This document shows positions 10,996 to 19,246 of a stretch of DNA of 64,000 nucleotides, piece after piece. Within the stretch, counting starts at the first letter, position 1. Every line of letters begins with the position of its first letter. Made by a program: the position numbers and the translations under genes. Where the stretch lies: contig NZ_JAKGAR010000001.1 of the NCBI RefSeq assembly GCF_021532625.1, positions 496,001-560,000 on the forward strand. Direction: 5' to 3'. The stretch comes from Octadecabacter algicola. GTDB taxonomy: Bacteria; Pseudomonadota; Alphaproteobacteria; Rhodobacterales; Rhodobacteraceae. The notes under the pieces were generated by a model, which did no database searches, had not been told where the DNA came from, and saw nothing but the letters and a program-made list of their open reading frames with translations.

Positions 10996-12705
10996 CGTGT
11001 TCAGATAGTCCGCAATCCCGCGCAATAGGGCGGCGCGATTATCCGGATCGGCCAGTTTGTCGTAAACTTCAGTCGCCGCGCGGGCCATTGCGGCGGACTT
11101 AGTTGGATGTGCGCGGGCCCATTCCAGTTTTTCAACCACATCCTGCGCGCCTTCTTCTAGCGGCACATAATGTACCCATGGTTTGAATGCGTCAGTATAA
11201 AAGAGCTCCCAACCATCTTCTTCCTTCAATATTAATGAATTAGACGCCGCCGCTGAGAGGAAGTTCGATCCAGTGTCATTGCCGGAAATACTCAGGATAT
11301 AGCGGAACTGATGGAACCATTCACGCGGGCGTTTGGCTGCCGATAGGCCGGCAAAGGCAGGTGAATTGGCCAACCGTTTCCATTTATCGCGGAGCACGAG
11401 ACCAACCGCGTAATCAGGATGATCGCGTAGGGATTTAACAAGATTATAGCGGGGCACACACATCAGGTCGGCGATCACATCAGCCCATGCAGGGTCTGTA
11501 CGCGTCAGATCGAGAGCTTGCGAGCGAATGCCGTATACGCCGCGCAATGTGCGTCCTTCAGGGGTCAGAACAGGTGACATGCGGCCCGTCATATTACCGA
11601 GCCACACGCAACGATCTACCTTGTTTTCAAATGGGACGTCATCGCGGGGAAAGCCGCCGGGTTGCCCTGTCGGCGCTAGATTGTGATAGGCTGGCAAAGG
11701 CCACAGTGTCATGTTCTTTGCCCCGATCCTACGGTTGTAAGCGACTGTGCGATGTGGCGGCATGCGATTGTCCGGCGTGCCCAAGAACCGAGCGTCCATC
11801 ATATCAATAAACAGGGGCGGTTTCACGTCATGGGCAATCATCTCGTTCAGGGTGCCTTGGACACGATCCAAACCAGTTGAGACATCAGTAAGCACCATTC
11901 CGCTCGCTGTCTGAACTAGCGGTGTAGGGTCATCCATACGGTTCGCAAAACTTCCATCGTTACGCCAGTGGACCGAATTGGCGCTCAGCGCTTTTGATTT
12001 TCCATTTTTGCCTCGGGTTTCTACTGCAAAATCAATAAGGTGTTTGGTGAAGTTCAAATCCTTTGCGGTGTTCGATTGGGTCGCTCTGTGCGTTGAAATC
12101 TTTGAAATAACGGTTTGCACGTCATTGGCCGCCACGGCGAATTCCGGTTGAGGACTGATTGGAGCGAGATCGAAGTCGCGTTGCAAAAACTCAGTAATGT
12201 TTTCAATCGGATCCGATGTGATGTTAAAGTTTAAAAATCGCCTTCTGCCACGTAAAAGTTCGCGGCATAAAGCAGCATGAGCATCGTGTTCTGAAGTCCA
12301 ATGATCAAGGATCGTTCCGTCATCAACCTTGGCATGCCACGCACTGGATTCGCGGTGATTTCCCTGATCCGCAAGAAAGCGAGATGTGATCCAATCGGCG
12401 GGATCACGTTGGGTGTGAATGAAATAGGCGTCCGGATAGCGCGCAATCATGTATTCTAGAACGTCGTTCGGGTGCAATGGCGGCAGGTGGCGTTTGTCGG
12501 TGCGGTATATCCCTGAAAATCCGGCAGCATCGGGCCATTTCGTGAGCGGCTCGCCACCGGTTGCTTGCGCATAGGCCAGATCAACAGCCAGTTTTCCACC
12601 CTTATGGTGGCACCATTGGTAACCGTTTTCCTTAAACAGGGCTGGCAGAATCTGCCCGCCGCTGTGGGGCAGGCCAATGCCAAAGACCAAGGGCCGTTTC
12701 GCCAT
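10987..12705 (-). CDS. Sulfotransferase-like/GT90 (CAP10-like) fusion protein
   Basis: 572 residues with two parts. Residues 1-200 resemble the sulfotransferase family seen in Rhodobacteraceae: [18 protein letters not shown] stands where the PAPS 5'-phosphosulfate loop should be, and [21 protein letters not shown] matches the 3'-phosphate-binding helix region. The canonical RTGTT/S loop is replaced by PHSGGQ, so catalysis is uncertain. Residues about 290-570 resemble GT90/CAP10-type glycosyltransferases, including [39 protein letters not shown] and the terminal [17 protein letters not shown]. The pairing suggests synthesis or decoration of a sulfated or otherwise modified surface glycan, as inference. 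It lies alone between convergent anmK and the mttB-like gene 62 bases upstream on the same strand. Confidence 0.7.
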   Translation of the reverse strand: MAKRPLVFGIGLPHSGGQILPALFKENGYQWCHHKGGKLAVDLAYAQATGGEPLTKWPDAAGFSGIYRTDKRHLPPLHPNDVLEYMIARYPDAYFIHTQRDPADWITSRFLADQGNHRESSAWHAKVDDGTILDHWTSEHDAHAALCRELLRGRRRFLNFNITSDPIENITEFLQRDFDLAPISPQPEFAVAANDVQTVISKISTHRATQSNTAKDLNFTKHLIDFAVETRGKNGKSKALSANSVHWRNDGSFANRMDDPTPLVQTASGMVLTDVSTGLDRVQGTLNEMIAHDVKPPLFIDMMDARFLGTPDNRMPPHRTVAYNRRIGAKNMTLWPLPAYHNLAPTGQPGGFPRDDVPFENKVDRCVWLGNMTGRMSPVLTPEGRTLRGVYGIRSQALDLTRTDPAWADVIADLMCVPRYNLVKSLRDHPDYAVGLVLRDKWKRLANSPAFAGLSAAKRPREWFHQFRYILSISGNDTGSNFLSAAASNSLILKEEDGWELFYTDAFKPWVHYVPLEEGAQDVVEKLEWARAHPTKSAAMARAATEVYDKLADPDNRAALLRGIADYLNTSD

Positions 12706-12767
12706 TTTCGATTCCCGTCGTTACCTGTTGCGCAGTGTGGCCTGTCCACGCCTGCGCAACAAGGCGA

Positions 12768-14318
12768 TCAGGCAGGAAGATGGATGTTAAACCTAGCGCG
12801 TATCTCGGCATCCAACGCTGGATCAAATCGGGCGGCTGACCGCGTCGCGAGGATTTGTTCCTTTTTAGCGATCGTCTGTTCGATCAAATCAGGGCGATCA
12901 TTCTCGGCCCATTCTTTCGGGCTCATCCGGTTGCCAAGGGCAGGGTAGACGCAATCGCGTTCCATATGTGACAGGGTGCGATCGGTACCAAGGTAATGCC
13001 CCGGACCACCCATACAGACTTCGGCGATTTGATCGAGTGCGAGTGTTTCATCATTGACTTCAATGCCGCGCACACAGCGTTGGGCTTGGCCAATCAAATC
13101 ATCGGCAAGGATTAGGCTTTCGTGGCAAAAACCTAGCAAAGATGCATGCATTCCTGCTGCTTCATAGATCATGTTGCAGCCGGCCAGACCGGCCATGACA
13201 TTGGAACACATAGCTTCCCAGCCTGCCTGCATGTCGGGCATTTTGCTGTCGCTGGCGCCCCCCGCTGCACCACCAGGGATGCCGTAGAACGCGTGCATTT
13301 GTGCGCAACCTGCGGAAAGAAGGGCCTGTTCGCCCGATCCGACTGTCATCGCGCCAGTGCGCAAATCCAACCCGAACGGCCATGTCCCGAATATAGCGGG
13401 ATATCCCGGTGAAATAGCGTTGACGTAAACAATTCCTGCCAAGCACTCCGCGCAGGCTTGGGTAATCGCGCCTGCAATAGTAGATGGGGCCGTCGCACCT
13501 GACATACCTGCGGACAGCAACAACACGGGCATGCCGCCCTTGATGCAAATTTCCATAGCTTCGCAGCTTTCGGTGGCAAATTTCATCGGCGGGACAACGA
13601 AACAGTTGGACATCGAAATGAACGGTCGCTCGCGATACTTCGCTTCGCCACCCGCAATCGCGTAGGCCATCTGCAGGCAGTCAGCCGCATGGGACGGGTC
13701 CGAGATCGAGGTGCCGACGTGTTTCGTTGTGCCCGAACAGCACGCATAGATGGTGTTCAAATCCATTTCCAAGTTGTCAGAGATGTCGCGCGCAACCATG
13801 GGGCGCTGCAAGAAATGTACGTTGTCCAATGTGTCCGTAATACGGGCGGCATCGTGCAGATCTTGCAGGGTGCTTTCGCGATAATTATTACCGGCAACGT
13901 CGACGATATTCACAGCGGCACCAGCCGTCCCATAGTGGACCCGTTGGCCAGATAGGTCTAGATCGTGACGCGGATCGCGCCCATGAAGCGTGAGGTCTTT
14001 GCAGGCTTTGGCGAGCATATCCTCGACCAAAGCACGTGGAAAACGGATGCGCCCATCATCGCCTAGGATCGCGCCAGCACCCGTTAGGATCTCAACTCCA
14101 GACGCGGGGGCATCCGCAAGGCCTATCGTTTCAAGGGCCGTCAGCGCGGCTTCGTGGATTTTTAGGACCTCAGCTTCGCTGAGCGGTTTATAGGTGCCAC
14201 CCGTCATTCCGGCGCGGATCGGGCGCATGTCTTCGGTGAGGGGGGCGGCGCGCATTGCGTGGCGCGCAGCGCGACCGCCACTACGTGAAGGGCGGCGGGA
14301 AGGTGAAGAATCGTTCAT
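12768..14318 (-). CDS. Trimethylamine methyltransferase (MttB) family protein, non-pyrrolysine type
   Basis: 516 residues matching the MttB family: RPIRAGMTGGTYKPLSEAEVLKIHEAAL at the N-terminus, RDPRHDLDLSGQRVHYGTAG, and SPGYPAIFGTWPFGLDLRTGAMTVGSGE. The frame has no internal amber codon, so this is the pyrrolysine-free type, of which studied members demethylate glycine betaine or related quaternary amines by moving a methyl group to a corrinoid protein. The substrate here is unknown. The Arg-rich N-terminus (SPSRRPSRSGGRAARHAMRAAPL) is common in Rhodobacteraceae copies. No corrinoid protein gene is adjacent, but a corrinoid reductive activator lies at 48.0-50.1 kb. ATG start; the 238 bases upstream contain hairpins. 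Confidence 0.9.
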   Translation of the reverse strand: MNDSSPSRRPSRSGGRAARHAMRAAPLTEDMRPIRAGMTGGTYKPLSEAEVLKIHEAALTALETIGLADAPASGVEILTGAGAILGDDGRIRFPRALVEDMLAKACKDLTLHGRDPRHDLDLSGQRVHYGTAGAAVNIVDVAGNNYRESTLQDLHDAARITDTLDNVHFLQRPMVARDISDNLEMDLNTIYACCSGTTKHVGTSISDPSHAADCLQMAYAIAGGEAKYRERPFISMSNCFVVPPMKFATESCEAMEICIKGGMPVLLLSAGMSGATAPSTIAGAITQACAECLAGIVYVNAISPGYPAIFGTWPFGLDLRTGAMTVGSGEQALLSAGCAQMHAFYGIPGGAAGGASDSKMPDMQAGWEAMCSNVMAGLAGCNMIYEAAGMHASLLGFCHESLILADDLIGQAQRCVRGIEVNDETLALDQIAEVCMGGPGHYLGTDRTLSHMERDCVYPALGNRMSPKEWAENDRPDLIEQTIAKKEQILATRSAARFDPALDAEIRARFNIHLPA

Positions 14319-14473
14319 GTGAATGGCCTTGTATTGGTGGTCTGAAAGGGGTGATCAGATCCAGCCAGGGCGTCCGCGTGCGGCCCGCCCACGCCGTGCC
14401 CCAATGGTCACGCAAACGCGTGTGGGTTTGGTTGCAAGGCTTACATCGAAACATCTCATGTGCTCAGCGTTGC

Positions 14474-14555
14474 CCCAGAAAAGGGGTGTTTCTATCGCTT
14501 TTGCGACCTTTGGTCGTTTTTGGGCAGACCAAACAGGCCTGCCCAGTCGTTTTTT
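14474..14555 (+). terminator. Stacked plus-strand hairpins ending in T tracts
   Basis: Three small hairpins follow each other: CCCC/GGGG at 14474-14487, CGACC-TTT-GGTCG followed by T5 (14504-14521), and GGGCAG/CTGCCC (14522-14544) followed by T6 at 14550-14555. The T tracts work only for plus-strand transcription, yet no plus-strand gene ends here. They may end a small RNA transcribed away from the mttB-like gene. Confidence 0.5.
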
Positions 14556-14556
14556 G

Positions 14557-15399
14557 CTAAAATTTGCCGGTCGAGCCGCCCCCTTGGGATTTCCCACCGC
14601 CTTTTGGCGTTTCGGTTTTGAGTTTGGAAATGGTGTAAGGCGTGGTGTCGACGTGGCCACAAGATGGACAGGTGATCCGAGTTTCACCGTCACCTGCCGC
14701 ATTATTGGTCGGTTCGCGAAGAACGACACGAGATTTTTCCAGTCCGGTTTTGCCACACTTGGAACAAGGCTGTGCTGCAAATTTAGCGGCACTGCGTCGG
14801 TTTAGTCCAACGATGCCTGCTATCCCCGCCGCAATCGCACCAAGGATGTAGTACATGGTGTTGCCGGAGCTTTCGGTGGAGCCTGTCTTGGGAGTTGCAG
14901 TGTCATTTGCTGCGGGCGGGTCGATCAAGCGCGCAAGCAGACCGTCGACGCCCGCGTCCAGTCCTTGCGCAAAATCATCGTTGCGAAAGTGGCCGATAAT
15001 GTCTTCGGAGACCACGAGATCGACCTGCGCTTGTGCGGCGGCGTCATACCCACTGCCGGTTTCAATGCGCATCAAGCCATCGTCCCGAAAAACGAGGATC
15101 AAGATGCCAGTGTTAGCATCCGCATCGCCAATTCCCCATGTGTTAAACAGGTTCGTCGCGTACTCAGCGATTGCGGTGTTCTGAGCGTAAAATCGAACCG
15201 ATGAGAGGGTGACAATCACGATTTCAGTGTCGTGATCGTCCGCTATGTCTGAGAGTTTCTCGACAATGCGAGTTTCTGTTCCAGCGTCGATAATATCGGC
15301 GAAATCATTGACGCCGTCGGCTGTGCGGTCTGGGTAGGTTTGGGCAATGAGTGGGTTGGTAACAAAGAGGGCTGCCAAAACGGCAAACAATCGTATCAT
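14557..15399 (-). CDS. TPM-domain protein (YgcG type) with zinc ribbon
   Basis: 280 residues. A signal peptide (MIRLFAVLAALFVTNPLIAQ) precedes a TPM domain at about residues 22-160 (RTADGVNDFADIID, DTEIVIVTLSSV, FNTWGIGDADANTGILILVF, MRIETGSGYD). A helix near residues 182-198 (TMYYILGAIAAGIAGIVGL) anchors it. A cytoplasmic four-cysteine ribbon (CSKCGKTG ... CPSCGH) and a Gly/Ser/Lys tail end the protein. TPM proteins act in the periplasm or thylakoid lumen, some with phosphatase activity and some in photosystem or membrane-protein maintenance. The role here is unknown. It is separate from the next gene upstream by 11 bases. Confidence 0.88.
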   Translation of the reverse strand: MIRLFAVLAALFVTNPLIAQTYPDRTADGVNDFADIIDAGTETRIVEKLSDIADDHDTEIVIVTLSSVRFYAQNTAIAEYATNLFNTWGIGDADANTGILILVFRDDGLMRIETGSGYDAAAQAQVDLVVSEDIIGHFRNDDFAQGLDAGVDGLLARLIDPPAANDTATPKTGSTESSGNTMYYILGAIAAGIAGIVGLNRRSAAKFAAQPCSKCGKTGLEKSRVVLREPTNNAAGDGETRITCPSCGHVDTTPYTISKLKTETPKGGGKSQGGGSTGKF

Positions 15400-15410
15400 T
15401 GGAAAAATCC

Positions 15411-16223
15411 TTAGGTGAGTAATTCGTCCACCTTATCACCGGATATTGACTGCCCAAGTAAGGAAAAACTGCCCTCAGCCGCGCCGCCGCCAAACATCTC
15501 GAGGGCTGCATCATGTATCACGCGGTGCGTCGCTCGTGCCAACGCAGACCCGAGCGAGAGCCGAGCAGCCCCCATGGCGCCATATGATTTCAGCGTTTCG
15601 GCCGTGTATATTGGGCCCGCGACCAGAACATTCACCGAAGCAGTCACGGACGCGCAGATGCGGATAACATCGTCGATAGATTTGGGCACAGGTGCATAAA
15701 GACAGTCTGCGCCGACGGCCTCAAATCCCTGCAAGCGGGCGATGGCTTCGTCGATGTCATAGGCTTGGGTCATGATCCCGTCGGCGCGGGCTGTAAGCAC
15801 AAAATCGTTTGGCAAAGCGCGGGCCGCTGCGGCTGCGGCTTTGATCCGTTCAATCGCAAAAGCACGATCATATGCATTAGGGGTCGGCAGCTTGATGTCT
15901 TCGATACAGATGCCTGCAAGACCTGCTTGTCCCGCGAGGCGGACCGTTTCAGCTACGGCATCAGGATCATCGCCCCAACCGTTTTCAAAATCCCCTTGAA
16001 CGGGAAGGCCGGTCGCCGCGATGAGGTCTTGGGCATGGGCGAGCGCTTCGTCGCGGGTAACGCCAAGGCCATCGGGGCGGCCAAGTGTAAAAGCATGAGC
16101 CGCCGAGCTCGTGGCGATGGCCTGTGCACCGAGAGATTTTAGCATCTTGGCAGAGCCTGCATCCCAGGCGTTGGCAAGGATGAAAGGCTGGCCGGGTTTG
16201 TGTAGGTCCCTGAAGGTGGTCAT
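15411..16223 (-). CDS. Isocitrate lyase/PEP mutase family enzyme
   Basis: 270 residues, a single (beta/alpha)8 barrel of the PEP mutase/isocitrate lyase superfamily. Visible: ILANAWDAGSAKMLKSLGAQAIATSS, the acidic PVQGDFENGWGDDP, GICIEDIKLP (metal-ligand glutamate and aspartate), VLTARADG and DCLYAPV. The active-site KKCGH of true isocitrate lyase is absent and the length is that of the short oxaloacetate-decarboxylase or methylisocitrate-lyase-like members. The exact C-C bond cleaved cannot be told. It lies between an aminotransferase gene (101 bases upstream, same strand) and the TPM gene. Confidence 0.87.
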   Translation of the reverse strand: MTTFRDLHKPGQPFILANAWDAGSAKMLKSLGAQAIATSSAAHAFTLGRPDGLGVTRDEALAHAQDLIAATGLPVQGDFENGWGDDPDAVAETVRLAGQAGLAGICIEDIKLPTPNAYDRAFAIERIKAAAAAARALPNDFVLTARADGIMTQAYDIDEAIARLQGFEAVGADCLYAPVPKSIDDVIRICASVTASVNVLVAGPIYTAETLKSYGAMGAARLSLGSALARATHRVIHDAALEMFGGGAAEGSFSLLGQSISGDKVDELLT

Positions 16224-16238
16224 AACGGCGTCCTTTCG

Positions 16239-16293
16239 CGTCGGACGGGCTGTGCCGTTCCGATCCGCTGGGGGGCAACCGCAGGCCCCGACG
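16239..16293 (-). other. Possible structured 5' leader
   Basis: In the 101-base space before the PEP mutase-like gene, minus-strand CGTCGG (16293-16288) can pair with CCGACG (16244-16239), closing a 43-base interior that itself contains GGGGC/GCCCC and GGAACGG/CCGTCC complementarities. It matches no riboswitch class that I recognise. Support is by eye only. Confidence 0.2.
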
Positions 16294-16324
16294 TATTAGT
16301 AAAACAAAGGCAATCGCGGCGCGG

Positions 16325-17497
16325 TTAGTTGGCCTTTGTGGCTGCGAAATCAAGTAAAGTATGAAGCGCGATGTCGTATCGATCATCATCCACCGTCATT
16401 GCAACACGCACGTGGCCGGCAGCTGAGGTGCCAAAGCTTTCGCCGGGCATTGTCGCAATTTGATGAGTATCGAGAAGGTCATTGGCAAAGTCGAAACCCG
16501 ACATGCCAGTCGCACGGATGTCCAACATTGCGTACATCGCGCCTTGTGTCGGGCTGGCTTTGACCACGTTTTGAGTTGCAATCAAACGTTCGGTTATTTC
16601 ACGGCGGCGGGCAAACGGTGCTGACACCTCGTCTTCCAGTGGGGTGCCTTGGCCCAGCGCAAAATGGGCTGCATCTTGGATGTAGCCGGGCACGCCATAG
16701 GTGGTATGGGTGGCAAGATTGATCATATGTTCGATCACCTCTTTGGGGCCGCAGACCCAGCCGACCCGACTACCTGTCATCGCGTGACTTTTGGACATGG
16801 AGCCGACGACCAAGGTCCGTTCGGCCATGTCGGGCAGTGCCCTTGGGCTGATGTGTGTGCCATCCCAGATTTGGGTGTCATAGACTTCATCCGAGATCAG
16901 CCAAAGATCATTGGCAATACATGTGTCCCCGATCGCGGCCAGTGTTTCGAGGGAATAGACAGCGCCCGTCGGGTTGTTGGGCGTGTTAACCAGCAGGCTT
17001 GTCGCGCCTGCGGCATTCGCATTGAGGTCGGCCGCGCTGGGTTGAAACCCGTTTTCGGGGCGCGCGGGGATGGATTTTGGGATGGCACCAACGCCGCGGA
17101 TCGTACCGGGGTAGGTGGCATAATACGGGTCGATAAACAGGGCAGTATCGCCTTCGTCGCAAACAGCGTTATGGGTCGCAAACAAAGCGGCCTGACCGCC
17201 CGGTGTGATCAGGATGTTTTCGGCAGTTGTGCGAACGCCGGTGCGTTCTTGGATTCGTTCGGCCACGGCACGGCGCAATTCTGGTGTCCCCGGGACGGAG
17301 GCATAGCCCGTATGCCCACCTTTGGCGCTTTTGTTCATCGCATTGAGAATATCGACATGGGTGCGGATATCGTGCTCACCGATGGTGAGTTCAATGATGG
17401 GTTCGCCCTGTGCGACCAAACCGCGGGCTTTGTAAAAAACTTCCCAACCGTCAGAGCCAGAGGGGGTGAGATGTGTGATGCGATGTGACAATTTCAT
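16325..17497 (-). CDS. PLP-dependent class I/II aminotransferase
   Basis: 390 residues, fold type I. Visible motifs are PIIELTIGEHD, the substrate-loop YASVPGTPELRRAVAERI, ILITPGGQAALFATHNAV, LLVNTPNNPTGAVYS (asparagine contacting PLP), LISDEVYDTQIWDG (aspartate and tyrosine), and GSMSKSHAMTGSRVGW, with the Schiff-base lysine at about residue 235. The C-terminal arginine region GHVRVAMTVDDDRY would bind the substrate carboxylate. Amino acid specificity cannot be assigned. It is on the same strand as the PEP mutase-like gene downstream and may share a transcript. ATG start. Confidence 0.93.
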   Translation of the reverse strand: MKLSHRITHLTPSGSDGWEVFYKARGLVAQGEPIIELTIGEHDIRTHVDILNAMNKSAKGGHTGYASVPGTPELRRAVAERIQERTGVRTTAENILITPGGQAALFATHNAVCDEGDTALFIDPYYATYPGTIRGVGAIPKSIPARPENGFQPSAADLNANAAGATSLLVNTPNNPTGAVYSLETLAAIGDTCIANDLWLISDEVYDTQIWDGTHISPRALPDMAERTLVVGSMSKSHAMTGSRVGWVCGPKEVIEHMINLATHTTYGVPGYIQDAAHFALGQGTPLEDEVSAPFARRREITERLIATQNVVKASPTQGAMYAMLDIRATGMSGFDFANDLLDTHQIATMPGESFGTSAAGHVRVAMTVDDDRYDIALHTLLDFAATKAN

Positions 17498-17539
17498 TGG
17501 GTCACGTGACCAGCGAAGCCCCGCAGTGTCAATCGTAGA

Positions 17540-17971
17540 TCACGGCAAAAGTGCACGTGGTCCAGTCCCTTCATTGGCACGGATGTCATCGGGGTTATAC
17601 AGTGCGCAGCTGTCCAAGCTTAGGCAACCGCAACCGATACATCCGTCAAGGCGATCACGTAGCAGTTCCAGTTGCGCGATGCGGGCGTCGAGGTCGGTGC
17701 GCATTTCAGTTGATATTCGGGACCAGTCAGATTTGCTCGGGGCTTTGTGAATCGGGAGATGGATCATCTGATTGGCGATATCCGTTAACGAAATACCGAG
17801 TTTCTGCGCGATCATCGCAAATGACAGTCGCCTCAGATCATGTGCGCCATATCGACGGTGACCACCAGCGTTGCGTACTGGATGAACGATACCGTGGGTT
17901 TCATAAAATCGAATGGCCGACACTGCGAGGCCGGTTCGCTTAGCAAGGTCGCCGATGGTCAAACCAGACAT
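17540..17971 (-). CDS. soxR: Redox-sensitive MerR-family activator SoxR
   Basis: 143 residues. The N-terminal MerR helix-turn-helix (LTIGDLAKRTGLAVSAIRFYETHGIV) is followed by a dimerisation helix and the SoxR [2Fe-2S] motif CIGCGCLSLDSC with cysteines at 111, 114, 116 and 122 (C-x2-C-x-C-x5-C). SoxR activates promoters with long spacers when its cluster is oxidised by redox-cycling compounds. The ATG at 17971 is the family start; the 30 in-frame residues upstream would run through the operator. A perfect CTAAAGT/ACTTTAG palindrome lies 17 bases upstream, so autoregulation and control of the divergent 47-codon ORF and VOC gene are likely. Confidence 0.95.
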   Translation of the reverse strand: MSGLTIGDLAKRTGLAVSAIRFYETHGIVHPVRNAGGHRRYGAHDLRRLSFAMIAQKLGISLTDIANQMIHLPIHKAPSKSDWSRISTEMRTDLDARIAQLELLRDRLDGCIGCGCLSLDSCALYNPDDIRANEGTGPRALLP

Positions 17972-17982
17972 GAAAATACTCC

Positions 17983-18013
17983 TTGATCTAAAGTTGACTT
18001 TAGAAATTACAAA
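17983..18013 (+). promoter_or_regulatory. SoxR-type promoter with operator
   Basis: Plus-strand TTGATC (17983-17988), a 19-base spacer, and TACAAA (18008-18013) frame the palindrome CTAAAGTTGACTTTAG (17988-18003). An overlong 19-base spacer with a dyad between -35 and -10 is the hallmark of MerR-family promoters, and the dyad resembles the classical SoxR box. Transcription would begin near 18020 towards the 47-codon ORF. Confidence 0.75.
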
Positions 18014-18046
18014 GTGAGTCGTCGAGTGATCAGAAGGAGTGACATC

Positions 18047-18190
18047 ATGAGAGACACACACCGCATCCGCAAAGACAGCCTACCGCTGTCTATCATCCGT
18101 CATTTGGAGCAACAGGGGCTTGGATGGGGACATGACCTTTACCCTGGTTCGTTTTGGGTCAAGACTGACACGAGAAAGAAAGGGCGCTGA
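18047..18190 (+). CDS. 47-aa ORF behind the SoxR-type promoter
   Basis: ATG to TGA gives 47 residues, basic overall (MRDTHRIRKD, then LSIIRHLEQQ, LGWGHDLYPGSFW and a KTDTRKKGR end). A strong Shine-Dalgarno sequence AGAAGGAG lies 7 bases before the ATG. The stop is one base from the ATG of the VOC gene, so the two are probably co-translated. It may be a small stress protein or a leader peptide for the VOC gene. No family is recognised. Confidence 0.55.
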   Translation: MRDTHRIRKDSLPLSIIRHLEQQGLGWGHDLYPGSFWVKTDTRKKGR

Positions 18191-18191
18191 G

Positions 18192-18575
18192 ATGGCTTAT
18201 TTGGAACATGTGAACGTGACCGTGAAGGACGCAAAGCAAACGGCGGCACTGTTCGTTGACCTGTTTGACTGGCATGTCCGTTGGGAAGGCGCGTCTATTC
18301 ATGACGGCTATTCTGTACACGTCGGCGGCACGGAGTCTTACGTCGCACTTTATAACAATAAGGGCGGTGATCCGACAGAGAGTGACGTCGTGAGCTACGA
18401 TCAAAAGGCCGGATTGAACCATATTGCTGTGGTGGTGGATGATCTGGATGCCGTCGAAGAGAAGGTGAAGGCACATAACTTCGAGAGCCATAGCCATGCA
18501 GATTATGAACCTGGTCGGCGGTTCTATTTTCACGATGACAATGGATTGGAAATTGAGGTCGTGCAGTACGACTAA
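18192..18575 (+). CDS. VOC-family (glyoxalase/bleomycin-resistance-like) protein
   Basis: 127 residues forming the paired beta-alpha-beta-beta-beta units of the vicinal oxygen chelate fold: YLEHVNVTVKDAKQTAALFVDLFDW, then GLNHIAVVVDDLDAVEEKV and the closing FYFHDDNGLEIEVVQYD. H at residue 6, a central H and the C-terminal E of IEVVQ are the usual metal positions. The reaction is unknown; relatives include glyoxalases, dioxygenases and antibiotic-binding proteins. The ATG at 18192 was chosen because the homologous region starts here and AAAGGG lies before it; the longer frame from 18120 overlaps the small ORF. Being second behind a SoxR-type promoter suggests a role in redox or electrophile defence. 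Confidence 0.9.
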   Translation: MAYLEHVNVTVKDAKQTAALFVDLFDWHVRWEGASIHDGYSVHVGGTESYVALYNNKGGDPTESDVVSYDQKAGLNHIAVVVDDLDAVEEKVKAHNFESHSHADYEPGRRFYFHDDNGLEIEVVQYD

Positions 18576-19246
18576 TCCAACAGTTCCGGCAGGACATGGG
18601 CCAATGCACTATAGTGGCCCATGTCTGGTAACCTGTGCAGGGTTGCGTTGGGCAGGTGTTGGCACAAGGCATCCGCCATAGAAATGGGCGCCCATGTATC
18701 AGCGGTTCCGTGAAAAATGGTTACGGGGGAGGTGACGTCGCTCAAAAGCGGAGACCAATCCTGTATGTAATCGGTAACAGCCTGCACATAGGCTGCGCGT
18801 CCGGTGCCTAAGCTGTGTCCCAGGAGCGTTGTGAGTTGTACTTGTGCGTCCTTGGTGGCGAACAGGGCGAGATCAGCAGGAGCTGCATTAGATAGCAGTA
18901 CGCAGCGCAATAAGCCCGGCGCGTAACGCGCCATAAGGGACTGACCGAAAGAGACCGGACCAAGCCGCGATCTAGCTGCGGCACGAAAGACGGGCGCACC
19001 GTCCATTTGTGGGAGAAAATCCCCGAGCGTTAGCGGAGCGGCTGGGGCAATCAAAGCGATGCCGCGTGCGCCGTTGAGTGCTGCGTATTTCAACGCACGA
19101 TGCGCACCGAGGGAAAAAGCAATCAGCGTCGCGTCCGGTGATGCCTGTTCTTCTGGCAAAAGCACTTGCGGTGAAACGCCTGCGAGAGTGACCTCATCGT
19201 GCCAACCCGGGACGCCGTGAAAATAGACTGGTTTCACTGGGGCCAT
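18572..19246 (-). CDS. Alpha/beta-fold hydrolase
   Basis: 224 residues. Oxyanion region VYFHGVPGWHDE, nucleophile elbow LIAFSLGAHRALKYA (serine in FSLG), a possible acid in VTIFHGTADTWAPIS and catalytic histidine in LPDMGHYSALAHV follow the alpha/beta hydrolase order. Substrate unknown. Its 3' end overlaps the convergent VOC gene by 4 bases, and its start overlaps the MmcQ-like gene by 13 bases, so those two form one transcript. Confidence 0.85.
   Translation of the reverse strand: MAPVKPVYFHGVPGWHDEVTLAGVSPQVLLPEEQASPDATLIAFSLGAHRALKYAALNGARGIALIAPAAPLTLGDFLPQMDGAPVFRAAARSRLGPVSFGQSLMARYAPGLLRCVLLSNAAPADLALFATKDAQVQLTTLLGHSLGTGRAAYVQAVTDYIQDWSPLLSDVTSPVTIFHGTADTWAPISMADALCQHLPNATLHRLPDMGHYSALAHVLPELLD

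Noticed and set aside
12768-14318. Pyrrolysine codon in the MttB-like gene
   Set aside because: The frame runs without an internal amber codon, so it is the pyrrolysine-free type.
14323-14805. 160-codon plus-strand frame next to mttB
   Set aside because: Second half is antisense to the TPM gene; composition does not look like protein. The hairpins there are reported instead as a possible small RNA.
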